From Prunus persica (taxonomy: Eukaryota > Streptophyta > Magnoliopsida > Rosales > Rosaceae), in NCBI RefSeq assembly GCF_000346465.2, contig NC_034012.1, positions 10,152,294 through 10,216,293 on the forward strand: a DNA stretch of 64,000 bases. Reading direction: 5' to 3'. Below are positions 35,995 through 47,476 of the stretch, one piece after another. The notes below the pieces were generated by a model that had not been told where the DNA came from, did no database searches, and saw only the letters and a program-made list of their open reading frames with translations. The position numbers were made by a program, and so were the translations under genes. Numbering within the stretch: position 1 is the stretch's first letter; each line of letters opens with the position of its first letter.

Positions 35995-37122
35995 TTACCG
36001 TCTTTGAAAAGCTTATCTTGAGCCAAAGCAGCAATCCTTTGCTTCAAAGCACTATTATCCACATTCAGAATCAACCTCTGGTGGTCTAGAAATGCCACCC
36101 TTGGAGACAGTGCTGATACCTCCGACTGCAATTTCGCATTCATTAAAACGCAATTTATCAATGAAATTATCCGCCAAAGCAAAGCAAATTGATCTTGCAC
36201 GTACCTGTAATGTTGTAACGCTGCGTTCAAGCTCTGAAATGTATTGCAACTTTCTGACCCTAGACCGTTGAGCCGATTGCCGGTTCGCCAAAATTCTGCT
36301 ATATAAATATATAGCTATGGTTATAAGTTAATGGAATTAACAACCCGAATTTCCAATCGCATTTCACGTAACAGATCTGGTTTTTAATTACCAAATTTGA
36401 AGTCATTGTGAAAATGGGTTATTGTCCAATTCATGCATGCAAAACCGTGTGCAGAAAACTTATTGAAATGCTATAAATATATATATACATATATATTTTA
36501 TATTGTTGTGAAATTACCTTTTGACCCTCTTGGGATCAGCTGGGGAGGTTGGCGGTGGCGGATGAGATTGAGCATGAGGGTCTGCCTCGCATGAGCTTTC
36601 GTCCTCTCCCGGCTCGCTTTTCGGGTGCTGCTGATGCTGCTGCTCCTGATGAGCCATCAATAGCTTGTTGCTATTGTTGTTGTTATTATTCTCGTCGTTA
36701 TTGCTGTTCTGGTCGGACGGCGTGGACGGGTTCGAAGACGACACGGTAGGAGGGACGGTGACGGACATGTCGTCGGAGAACATGGACATGAGCTGCTCGT
36801 CGTCCAGCCTGTCGAAGCAGAGGTTGTTGGTGGATCCATGATGCATCATGGCGGTGCTCGGGTTCCTGCATTCTTCTTCCAATGTCAACGGGGACTCCAT
36901 GAAGGCTATGGAATCGCTCGCGGACCTCCGGTGGACCCCACGCCTGGCGGAGGAGAAATCGAGGAACTCGTCGATCCAGTTACATTGCGGTTGCGAAGGT
37001 GGCTGGACCGCGGCAGAAGTAGTGGTGGTGGGGATGAAATTGGCCGTGGTGGGTAGCCTTTGGTGAGGGAAGGATGCCCAATTTTGTGCCATGCTTGGTA
37101 TTTTAGGTGGTAATTGAGCCAT
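35251..37122 (-). CDS. bZIP61: Group E bZIP transcription factor (bZIP34/61-like)
   Basis: Exons on the minus strand, 37122-36518, 36295-36205, 36125-35999 and 35426-35251, join to 332 residues. Product: nuclear DNA-binding regulator. The N-terminus MAQLPPKIPSMAQNW and the block WIDEFLDFSSARRGVHRRSA are signatures of the Arabidopsis bZIP34/bZIP61 pair. The basic region spans residues 200-222 (KRVKRILANRQSAQRSRVRK, with N206 and R214 at the N-x7-R spacing). It is followed by the zipper, including VAFLDHQRLILNVDNSALKQ. Acidic and Ser/Asn-rich stretches, an Asn run (about 149-154) and a C-terminal Gln-rich stretch (QQQQHQQQQQ) are low-complexity. Intron positions inside the basic/zipper region are typical of the family. 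bZIP34 is known for pollen wall and lipid roles; transfer to this gene is an inference. Confidence 0.93.
35952..35990. repeat. (CT)n next to the bZIP exon 3 donor
   Basis: Dinucleotide tract that begins 9 bases into bZIP intron 3 (minus strand GTAAGTAAGAGAGAG). Confidence 0.95.
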
Positions 37123-37205
37123 TTTCTCAAAGTGTACCCCCCTCCCAAATATAGGGCACCCCCCAAAATGTGTTTTATGTGGTAATGTGTGTGTTTGTGT
37201 TAACT

Positions 37206-37208
<3 letters not shown>

Positions 37209-37257
<49 letters not shown>

Positions 37258-37399
37258 AATAAAAAAGGGCAACACCAACCAACCCAACAAACAACTTACA
37301 ACTGCAAAATTGATCCTTTGGGCAAATCTTGGGCTCCTAGAAAACACACACACACACACACTAAAACACTAATGAGAGAGAGAGAGAGAGAGAGAGAGA
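37209..37399. repeat. GA and AC microsatellites in the bZIP 5' region
   Basis: Three tracts: (GA)n 37209-37254, (AC)n 37344-37361 and (GA)n 37374-37399. They lie 87-277 bp upstream of the bZIP ATG, probably in the 5' UTR or core promoter, where they read as CT tracts. Y-patch-like CT tracts are common in plant core promoters. A regulatory role is inferred. Confidence 0.85.
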
Positions 37400-40359
37400 T
37401 GTTGAAGGGAACTGAACAAGAGTACATGGGCAGCAGCAGAAGCAAAATTAGAGGCAGATGGAGCAGAAGCAACATGCACAATAATCATCATAATGACTGG
37501 CAATTCTCTCTCTCTTAAACTTATGTTATCTCTCTCTCTCTTCGCTGTGTGTGTCTCTATGGATTTTTTGGGACATTTTTTTAAGGCCCAGAGGTTTTGG
37601 AGAGAGGGGGGGTGGGTCACATGGGGGTGGGGATTGGGGACAGCTAGCAACAGCTGGTAGGGGTAAGGAAGGGGTTGAAGGAGCATTGAGGTGGGTCTAC
37701 AACTTGGGTTTCACTGGAAAGTCATCACCTCTAGCATTCTGCTTAGTTTAATAACTCGGGGAATCAGCCCTCCACGTGCCGATGTGACCCCTCTTCCTGC
37801 CCTCCTTCACCTCAATCTCATTATAATTTTATTACAATATATACATATATATATATATATGTATATCCTAATTTAATGACTTATGAATAGGATATACATC
37901 ACTTCCCTGCTATATTACACATATGTACAAGTTTCTTGTGTCACATTATTGAGGTTTTGATCCTTGGATACAATAATGATGCGAAAATCTATGGCCCATA
38001 TTTGTTACCTATCTCATAGCATTGATTGATCGAGATCTTGGTATTTACTATATTTCGCCATCTTGTTGAGATCGTAACACCATCATGTGATATAATTATA
38101 ATTCTGTTAGACATGTGACCAGTCAATTCATTAATGTTATAACATATGTAACACTTATTAATAGTGTACCTTGAAATATATATAAACTCATTTCTCACGA
38201 ATATTAAAACTACAACACGTGAATTAGTAACAAACGTTTCCCAGTCTTGTTGCTCTAATGAAAAGAATGGAACATGATCAATAATGATCAAGGAGCAATA
38301 TATGTTGGCTTGCTCATCTCTACATTCAATTGGTATATTATTTATATATCATGTAAATACAAGTATTTCTTGGTGTGGTAGACTCACATAGGAGAAAGTC
38401 CCCTACTTGGGTATGTATATAAAAATATATTGGATAGTGGTGTATAGTGGGAGGATGTGGGAATTTAGAGAGGATGAGCTGTGAAAGGAAAGGGAGAGAG
38501 CTTGTAAGAATCATGTCCTCCTCCCCCCATGTGAATTGCTAGTAAGAGCCCACCAATGCTTGCTTTGTCCCCAAATCAACCTCACATGGGAGGGTTTGAG
38601 AGTTCCTTTTTGCCTCTCTCTCTCTCTCTGTGCGACAGGTTTCTTGGTATCTTCCATTATCTAATGTTGGCAGATTTGTGTTGTTTTTTAATCAAAGTAC
38701 TTAGGAGACACTAATAATGATTAGGGGAAAAGTTAGAACGCATGTTAAGTATAAGACCTTGATCCAAAAGTTTGTCACACTAATGTGGACCCCATCTATA
38801 CACACATGCATTAAGAATCAACCACTTGATAATGTTAATGTACATATTAAATTAAACACAATATCCTAATTTGTTCCTCTATTGGTCAATCCATAAAAAG
38901 TCAAATGTATCATTGGCTTGTAGGGTTTACATTACATCCACCCATCGCATACAGAAAGGATGCTTATTCCATGATTTAACGTATAATTATTATATCCAAC
39001 GAATAAATGTTGATTAGTGGTTTGCATGTGCATTGCTCTTACTATATTCACACAACTAAAATAATATAATTTCCTAAATAAAAACTCTCTCTGTGTCTTT
39101 TTTCTTTTTTTTTAAATTTAGTTTTGTGATCCCAAAAATGTTGAAGTACCGTACAGGAAAGGGGAGAGGGGAAGGACTGTGCAAAATATGAATACAAAGG
39201 CATTATTGCACGTGGGAGGAGCAAAGAGGTCCCTGCCTGTCTTCCTTTCTTTTATTTTTTATTTTCTTTACATTTGAGAACAGCTGATATATCGTGATGA
39301 TTGACCCCAAAAAAAAAAGATATCCAAAAGAACACATAATTGATAAAGAAATAAAGAAAGAAAGGGGAGTTTATTCCCACGAGAATAATATCACGGGATA
39401 GATAGAACTGTTTTGTTATCTTTAACTAATCATGTTTTATCGCGCGTAATAAGAATTCCACGTGACAGAGCGTGTTTGAATAAAAATAGTAAAATAGTGC
39501 TAGCTTAACATGCAAGTCCTTCTTACATAGCCAATGACCACTATTGTCATTGGAGTTTTGGTTCGTAAGATTAAGCATTTCATTTTATTTTACTTTTTCA
39601 GTAATTTATTTATATTTAGAGTTTATTTTCCAAATATTTATATTTAGATTCACTTATTCATTTATAGGTTATTTAGATTCACTTTAAGTCATAAAAGTAG
39701 GTCTTTTTAATCTTTCTCAGAAGAAAAGGGTCTTTTTAACTGTAAAATTGACCGGAAGTAAATAGCTTTTTTCTCAAACCCAGACCCAACCCAAATGTGG
39801 ATTTGGGTTTAACTCATAACCCAAATGGTGAGCTCCAGACGGAAGAGAGAGAAGGGCCCAGGCCAAACATTTGGGTCTTTTGTCCATTGGAGAAAATAAA
39901 AAATAAAAAAAACAATTTATGGATCTTCTACACCACCACCTTTCGACCCAAATGGGATAGAAGGGAAGGGCCAATCAATTTAGGTCCTTTATCATCAAGA
40001 ATCTAATTAAGCACTTGATAAGTGTTATTTTTAGTACGAAGTCTAAATTTTAGGAAAAGGGGGTTTCTCATACAAATACTATTACAACGCTATGGAATTC
40101 AGACATGAGACCATTAGTTGGGCTAGACCCCGTTGGCTTGATCAAGTTTGTCATAAGACTAAAAAAACGAAAAATAAAAATCCGTAGTGTTTGGATGAGG
40201 TAATCACCAAGGTTTTTAAAAGTTGTGGATTTTAAGAAGCATCAAAGTCCTAGGATTTGCAAGTTTTCATATTGAATTTTTTTTTTCTTCAATCAAATCA
40301 ACTATGGAATTTCTATGGAATTCGAATTTTTCTTTCTAGAAATATCAATTTATAAACAT
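37400..40359. other. Long intergenic region upstream of bZIP
   Basis: No gene was recognised on either strand. It is AT-rich with short CT and AT tracts (for example 37843-37862). Confidence 0.55.
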
Positions 40360-41260
40360 GAGTGGAGATAATGGCAATGCAAGTAACGTTGGTGGTGGCA
40401 ACAGTGGTAACGATGGAGGTGACGGTGGGGGTGAAAGTGTTGATGTTTGGCTCACTTAAAGATGTGGAGGAGTGAAGGAAACAAACAGTCAAAAGAGCTA
40501 CAATAGTTTGACTGGGCTCTGCCACTTAAGCAGAAACTATAGGCGCTCAAGCAGCAGAGCGGTACTTCTTGGCCAGACCTAAGCACTTGAGCGCTCGCTC
40601 GAGCAGACACAGGCGCTAGAGCGGCGTGAGTGGGACAAGCGAATCCAACACATATCCCTAGCAAATCTGGAGAGATTTTCTCCTAGTTTTGAAGTCCTTT
40701 AAGTTTCCTATTCCTTCTATAATTGTACTATAGCCCTATGATATATAAATAATCACTTTAGCACTAGGTTATTGTAACATGAGAAAGCTAAGGCATCAAA
40801 TTTGGTTTAAGCAAAGGGTGAGAGAAAAAAGAGCTAGGGTTTGCAAGATATCAAAGGGGGTGCTTCATTGTAACTAAAAGGGTACTTTCATACTAGTGAA
40901 TTTCTCGGGAATCACCAAGGGGACGTAGGCACAACGCTGAACTTCTATAAATTTGTGTGCTCTGTGTGTGCTTACTTTTGTGGTTTCATGTGTGCTTTAT
41001 CTTTGTATGGCTTGTGTGTGATAGTTATATAGTCCATCAACGACAAGGTCTTAAGACTGTTTTCGCACAATAGAAAGCAATTACAACAATAGTAGCAGTA
41101 GCAGTGGCAGTGATAAACCAAGTTTTTAGTATAGCTGGTGCTAATAAGGGGATTCAGCTACAGCCCATACACCCCACCATATGGAAGTCCCGCTCGTCCC
41201 CGTGGTAGCGGCGTCAACAACGGTAGTTCTAATGGTTATGGTGGCTTCTTTATCAAGGTT
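40360..41260 (+). pseudogene. Gly/Ser/Asn-rich reading frame split by an LTR remnant
   Basis: Two low-complexity coding-like pieces on +. The first, about 40360-40450, reads SGDNGNASNVGGGNSGND then GGDGGGESV. The second, about 41055-41260, includes GFSYSPYTPPYGSPARPRGS and NNGSSNGYGG. They flank retrotransposon-like sequence. The protein is not recognised. The pieces may be one disrupted gene or unrelated low-complexity DNA. Confidence 0.3.
40490..41040 (+). mobile_element. Copia-type LTR remnant
   Basis: Carries a TATATAAAT box (40741) and, downstream, AGTGAATTTCTCGGGAATCACC and GTGGACGTAGGC-like sequence (40898-40930, here GGGGACGTAGGCAC). This is a layout typical of plant copia LTR 3' halves. 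Ends and target duplication were not resolved. No polyprotein. Confidence 0.45.
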
Positions 41261-41573
41261 TCACTGTTTTGTGATTTCAAAATTATGCAAGTTTAGACGG
41301 CATTTTAAGGCGGAATTTCAATCTAAAATCTCAACCCAATCAATTGCCACGTTCTATTTTCCACATCTATTCACATCTCCTAAACTTGATAGAAGCCCCA
41401 ATCGTATTAAAGGCTTTAATACAAAAGTTGAGACAATTAAGTATGTTATTGGTTACACTCATACTCATGTTATATTATACTATGTACAAAGTATGGTTTA
41501 TGTGTTTGTTTACAGTCTTTGTATAGGCGCTTTAGTGTTTCCATCTGTCTACATTGTCCCGTCCGTCTCCACC

Positions 41574-44490
41574 CTAATCCTCTTTCTCCCCATTCTGGAT
41601 ATCTCCATCTTTAGCACTTGCCCCTTCCCGTGTGAAATGTGATCTCAGACCAATCCAACACTGGTAATAATCACGGTCGATGAAGGGAGACTCAAGAGCC
41701 CATGGGCATATTCTGGGGATCAAACAAGATTCAAACATGAAAGCCAAAGTATCACTAATTCTAGATGGTCCTGCTTCATTTCCACGTGCAATGGTAGCCT
41801 GTCAATCCAACATATATTATGGTGTTAAACAAGGACTGATCATTGAACACTTAAGGGTGTTGTCCAACTAAACAAGTGTGAAGCCAGTCCATTAGCTTAG
41901 AAAGGAACAGAAAAATAAAAAACCAGTCAACCATATCAGTTAAGTGAACATTTAGCCTTTCGTTTCATAATACTTCGAAGCATTAACCTACTGTAGAAGA
42001 AAGGTGGGAACACTTCATGAGAACACAACCAGTTATGAAATGTAATCAACCAAAATATATTGTAATTTTTGTCTCTGCATCAATCAAAAGAATATAACTA
42101 TGAACCATCCATAATTTCTCATCCATGGTGGAACTGACATCTCCACTTTATGATTCAAACAATGGAGTGAGGACAGTATAACAGACTAAGCTAAGTGCTC
42201 AAAATTGAAACATGAAAAATAAATAGCATCTTTTATGTATTATTGTGTCGCATAAAAAAGGCATACCTCATATGTTTTGGTATCAGGACCATGGGGAGTC
42301 ATGCAGCTATGGAGGCTTGCACCGCCTGGAAGAAACCCATCAGCTTTCGCCTGCAAAACAATAATACGTATTAACTTTTTTGTGCTGAGTCTAACATACA
42401 GATGACCCTCAAACCCTAATTCAGTTCGAAAGAAGTTCAGTAGAGCTCCTTCAAACACTTACAGTGAAATGAGCAAATTTTATATTTAAGATACTTAGTA
42501 GTCAACATTTTCATGGTATTACCTCATATCCTCCGTAAATAAGGCCCATAAATTCGCTCATACAATTACGATGGTAGTATGGAGGTCGGAATGTATGTTC
42601 GGCAACCAACCATCGCGGAGGGAAAATAACAAAATCAAGTAATGCAACACCAGGTTTATCAGTTGGTGCTGTCAAAACTGCATCATAATTGCACAAGATC
42701 AGCCACGATAACTAACAGATTTTTATTAACAATTCAAATTATTATCTTTCAAAGAAAATGTTTGGGAAAAATTAAAAACAAAAAGGAAGTGCCACATTAT
42801 ATATTACCTGTATTGATTGATGGATCACCATGATCAAATAAAACAGTGTTGAAAGGGCAGAATGTAGTCAGATCATACTGCAAGCAAATAACGAATTTTT
42901 TTACAAATCAGGTCCCCTGAGTCAAAAGATGATAATTAACAAAACAGAAAGAAAACGGAGCAACAACACTAAACACATGAGCAAAAAGGAAACAGTAACA
43001 ATATCACCCACCTTATATGGAGCATAATTGCCATGCCAAGCAACTACATTGAAGGGAGAGAATTCTTGCTTTGCAGTAAAAAGTTCCCCACCAAATTTCT
43101 GTATAATAACGTAGCCTGGACGGTAACTATCTTCGAACCATGCTGTGGGAACAAGAAAATCCCTTGGAGCAGCAAGACCATTAGCTCCTACATGTATTCA
43201 AAATTACACTCTCACTGCCTACAGGTAATGAAAACACTCAATATAGTAGCCACGATCACATGGTTTGAGTTTTATAAACAGTTATTCTACACTTCATACA
43301 TTTACTGCTGACAACTGGAACAAAAGGAGATGAAGACATAGGGTGTACCTACCTATTGGTCCAAGATCAGGGAGTTGAAAATGGGTGCCGAAAACCTCGG
43401 CCACATAGCCACGTGAAGGGCCATCAGGCAGATCAACTGCAAAACGAAATCCTTGAGGTAATACAGCAATTTCACCAGGAGAAATTTGCAATTTTCCACA
43501 TTCGGTAGTGATCCAGAGCCCTGCACAACCAGAATAGAGCATAACAAAGAAAGTCTTTGATCATTACACAGCCCAAATTTAGTCTCAGAAAAATGACCAT
43601 TAACTAAGACCATCAAATCAGTTTTCAAATAGAATTAACACATATTAAACTTCAAAAAAGGAAGAGAAAAAAAAAGAAGCAAATCCAACAGAAAAAATAA
43701 TACATGAACAATAAAATGCACAGAACCACATCAAAGTCTAAGCACCCCAATAGTGAAAGAAATTAATTATGAATTGCAGTTTAACAATTATCATTAACCA
43801 ATCACTTACTTCCAGTTTGTGGAACTATCAAGAAGTCACCATCAGCATTGCAAAATGCACAATTATCCATTGATTTGTTGGCAGTGTACCTACACATAAT
43901 CAAACAAAACAAAAACAAAAAGCCTCAGTCTTCCCATCAATGATCAAAAAATGAATATAAAAAATTCCACCTTTACAAGCTTATACACATGTTCTCTACT
44001 TGGGTAGCAAAGCAAAGAGTACCAATTACATGTGAATAGCAAAACCATGGCGGAGGAACGAGCTCCCAGCACCACACACAGTGTAAAGCCCTTCAACGAA
44101 GTCTGTGGGGGTCTCGGGTATATCAACCGGCTTCCACCGGAGCTGGGTCGGCGTGGTGGAGCTGTTCGAGTCGGTGAACTCGGAGACGAGCTTCCTGTGG
44201 CTCGACTCGAGCGGCTTGAAGGGCTCGTGGGTCACTGAAGGCTTGACGCGATAAAGCCATGTCCGGTGGTTGAGCTTGCGAGGGGAAGTGAAGGAGGTGC
44301 CGGAGATTTGCTCGGCGTAGAGGCCGTACGGGCAGAGGAGAGGGCTGCTCTGGCCGTGGGGGAGAGTTCCGGGGAGAGCTTCGGAGGAGAAGTGGTTGTG
44401 GAAGCCCGACTGGTACTGGAGGTCGGAGAAGGAGGACGAGGATGAATCTGGGCCGTTGGTTTTGATGACCGGTTGCTGATGATCATCCAT
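41574..44490 (-). CDS. HGO: Homogentisate 1,2-dioxygenase
   Basis: Eight coding exons on minus, 44490-44030, 43889-43810, 43520-43353, 43187-43012, 42877-42808, 42677-42523, 42350-42267 and 41798-41574, join to 472 residues, close to the family length (about 445-460). The enzyme opens the ring of homogentisate to maleylacetoacetate in tyrosine breakdown (Fe2+-dependent, cytosolic) and competes with tocopherol and plastoquinone synthesis for substrate. Hallmarks: [19 protein letters not shown] near the start, [42 protein letters not shown] and [15 protein letters not shown]. The metal ligands H354, E360 and H390 show the same 6- and 30-residue spacing as the human H335/E341/H371 set. A TATATA box lies at 44534-44539. 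The gene is divergent from the TAF1A-like gene and appears fully intact. Confidence 0.96.
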
Positions 44491-44689
44491 TGTGGAGTTT
44501 GATTTTCAGCTGGCGTTGAGATTTCTTGCAATTATATAAGAAAAGAGAAATCTCTGGATTGGGGAAAGAGGAGAAAGCTGGTGATGACGTGACATGCTCA
44601 TCATCAGTTGGAGAGTCGTATTGGGAAGTGGGAAAGGATTTTTTGGAGAGCTACATTCATGGATCATTGCCAATGTTAGGACAAAATAA

Positions 44690-46460
44690 AAATAGTTTGT
44701 TAGAAGCTGTGGTCCCTGAACTTTGCACCTGCTTGAGTTTAGTCCCTCAGGACTTTCAAAATGGCTTCCACAGTCCCTCAACTCCACATCCGTATGTAAC
44801 AGAAGTGCTTGACTAACTCCTGTTACTTTTTTCAATCAAAATGAGGGGCACATTAGTACTTTTAAGTGTCTAGTCATTTTCTTAAATGAATTTAAATTTA
44901 AAAATTAAACCATTTTTAAAAAAGAGAAAAGAAAGTAAACTCAACCTCCGACCTAAAGGACATGGTTGCGTAGTTAAGCTGAAGAAGATGGTGGAGTTGT
45001 GATTCTTGACCCGTCCGTCGCCAATGTGGACCATCTGCTCGTGCTCTTCTCCATGAACCAGCCCAAGCTCGAGCCGTTTGTGCTCACTAAGTTCTTTAAA
45101 CAAGTCCAAGCTAGTTGACAAGGAGGTTTGAATCCTATTCTTCTTTATTTTATGTTATGACAATTAGTTTAGCTTCTTAATTTGCTCTAATTTAATCATC
45201 TCTATTGTTTAATTGGCTGAGCCTATTTGAGGCAAGATTCATAGTTTCATATGTATGCTATACACATGTTTGGTCAAAGCTGTTTAGTAAGTAAGTAGCC
45301 TCTACTGTGAATACCATAGCTATTAAAATGCCAAAATGAAATGGAGATCTCCCCACCATGGTGTATAGATTTGAGTTTTCAAAAGTGTTAAAAATGGAGA
45401 TTTCCAGAACAGATATTTAGAGCATAGGGCTGCTATTTATCTTATTTATTTACTTTATTATGGATGATATCATAGTCATGAATTTATAATGCTTGAATAT
45501 GGTTTTGTATGATGGTGCTTGTGGAAACAAATATTTAGGCAATCAATCATGAGGCGCTACGTGGACGATGGGAATATTCCTTAGGTCAACAATTGTGCTC
45601 CATTTAATTGGTCAATCGTTTAAACTTAAGATAGGAATAATACCATAAATTAGGGATTTGATCTTCATTAAATTTCTAATTAATCCAATCTCTCCATTTA
45701 AGGGAGAGAATAATTCCCTTCTATGTGGGAATTATTCTCTGAAAAACCCCAGAAGGCAAAAGCACTATAAATACATGAGGTAATTCTGAAATCCTACACA
45801 AATTTCTCTCTCTCTCTCTCTGCCCACTCTCTCTTTCACATACGACTCCAGCCACACACTTGGCTCCAGTCACCTGGTTCTCTCGTATCGTAGAGTAAAC
45901 TCTGACTTTCTCTGTTATTTTCTTATCTTCCTAAAGATCACCTAACTGACCTAGGCATTGAAGGGCCTTTAGCCAACACCCCCTAGGTTTGGTCTATTTA
46001 CTCCAACCTTTTTCGTAAGAATAGAGGAAGAAGAGAGAGAAGGAAGCTCGAATGGTAAAGAATCTTTTGCGAATATTCTCCCATGAGAATTTTGTTCAAA
46101 CAGTGCTATAGGTGATATTTTGTGCAAGCTCTAGTTATGAAGCTCTAACATATTTCTCTTTGTAATATATTCTTATATGGTGTGGTGAAATCACCTGTCC
46201 AAATTTAACACTCAACAGAATTGGAATGCGAATTGGGATGATTTAAGTGCAATTTAGGGTGGGTTGATGGCTGGAGGTTTCTTCCTAAAAACTTAAAATG
46301 ATCAATTTGCCCCTTATTTTGAGGGAGAAAAGTAACAGAATTAGTCAAGGACTTTTGTTACAAATGAAAGTGGAGTTGAGGGATTGTGGAAGCTATTTTG
46401 AAAGCTGAGGGACTAAAGCTCAAGTAGTTACAAAGTTCAGGGACCATAGCTCTTAAAAAA
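44690..46460. mobile_element. Foldback element with inserted sequence, upstream of HGO
   Basis: The left arm (44690-44885: GTGGTCCCTGAACTTTG, AGTCCCTCAG, CCTCAACTCCAC, CTGTTACTTTT) is the imperfect inverse of the right arm (46275-46455: AAAGTAACAG, GTGGAGTTGAGGGATTGTGG, CAAAGTTCAGGGACCATAG). The 1.4-kb centre holds a TATAAATAC box (45767) and a CT tract (45806-45824) and resembles a small LTR or promoter-like insertion. No protein. The left arm begins about 150 bp upstream of the HGO TATA box, so it may affect the promoter. Confidence 0.65.
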
Positions 46461-47476
46461 CCAAATAAAAATTAAAGGAAATAACAAAATTAGATTTTCT
46501 TTTTCTTTTATGAAACAGGAGTGGAGGGGCAACTTCTAAATTAGGTTATTTTCAAACCAAAAATATTTATAAAAAAATTATTAATCAACTAAGAGATTGT
46601 TGGTTAGGTTCTTCTTGGATTTGTTTTGCATGTTTGGGCTTGTTGAATTTGTTCTCTTTTTGAACTTGGTAGTTTGGTTGTTTTGTCGAAAATTTGATTG
46701 TGTGGTTGAAATCAACTTCATTATAAGATTTTTACTTGGAATTAGTAATAATTTTGAAGCAATTCTATCCAAAAAGTTAGGAGCATTTTGTTGCTTCTTT
46801 TCAAAGATTATATTACTCAGCTATTTTTTTCTTTTTATGTTTTAAAAATAAATTACATCGAAAATTCTAGATAGATCTTTTATCCATGCATATCACAAGC
46901 TCCCTTACTCTTAAATGATCAAGTTTAGGTTTTTATTGAAATTCATGTTGAAAAAGTATTTTTTGAATAGTAAATATCAATGATTTTACTATTAATTTTT
47001 TTAATTATTATTTTGACTACGTTTGGTGGATAAAACTGAATTATACTACTTTTATTAAAATAAACAAGAATCATGATCAGTATTTGGTGTGCTGTAATTG
47101 AACAATAGTTACATATTGTGTCTTACAAGTATTATGTCTTACAAGTTACATCTAAAAGAGGTGAGACTCATAACAACTTTAATCAAATCCAAGTGAATTA
47201 ACAAATGAGGCATTTATATAATTTTCTGTTAAAAAAGAGTACCAATATATTTGTTATAAATTATTTAATTATATTTATAAATAAAAAATAAATTAAACTC
47301 ATTCAAACTAGGTTTGTAAAAAAAACCGAACTCTGTAAAAATTAAACAAAGGCAAAAATTAAGCGCCATCATATTCGGTTTGACTAAAATCAATATTCCG
47401 AATCTGAAAAACCCAAAACCCTGTCCTCAGAAAAATACTTGGGAGTTTGGCTCTCTCAATCTGCAGCTGCCCTGCC
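46461..47476. other. AT-rich region upstream of the TAF1A-like gene
   Basis: No coding sequence recognised. The short frames are AT-rich chance ORFs. It should contain the promoter of the + strand gene starting at 47477. Confidence 0.5.

Noticed and set aside
36549..37066. Plus-strand frames opposite bZIP exon 1
   Set aside because: Shadows of the bZIP coding sequence on the minus strand, which has clear family motifs and correct splice phases.
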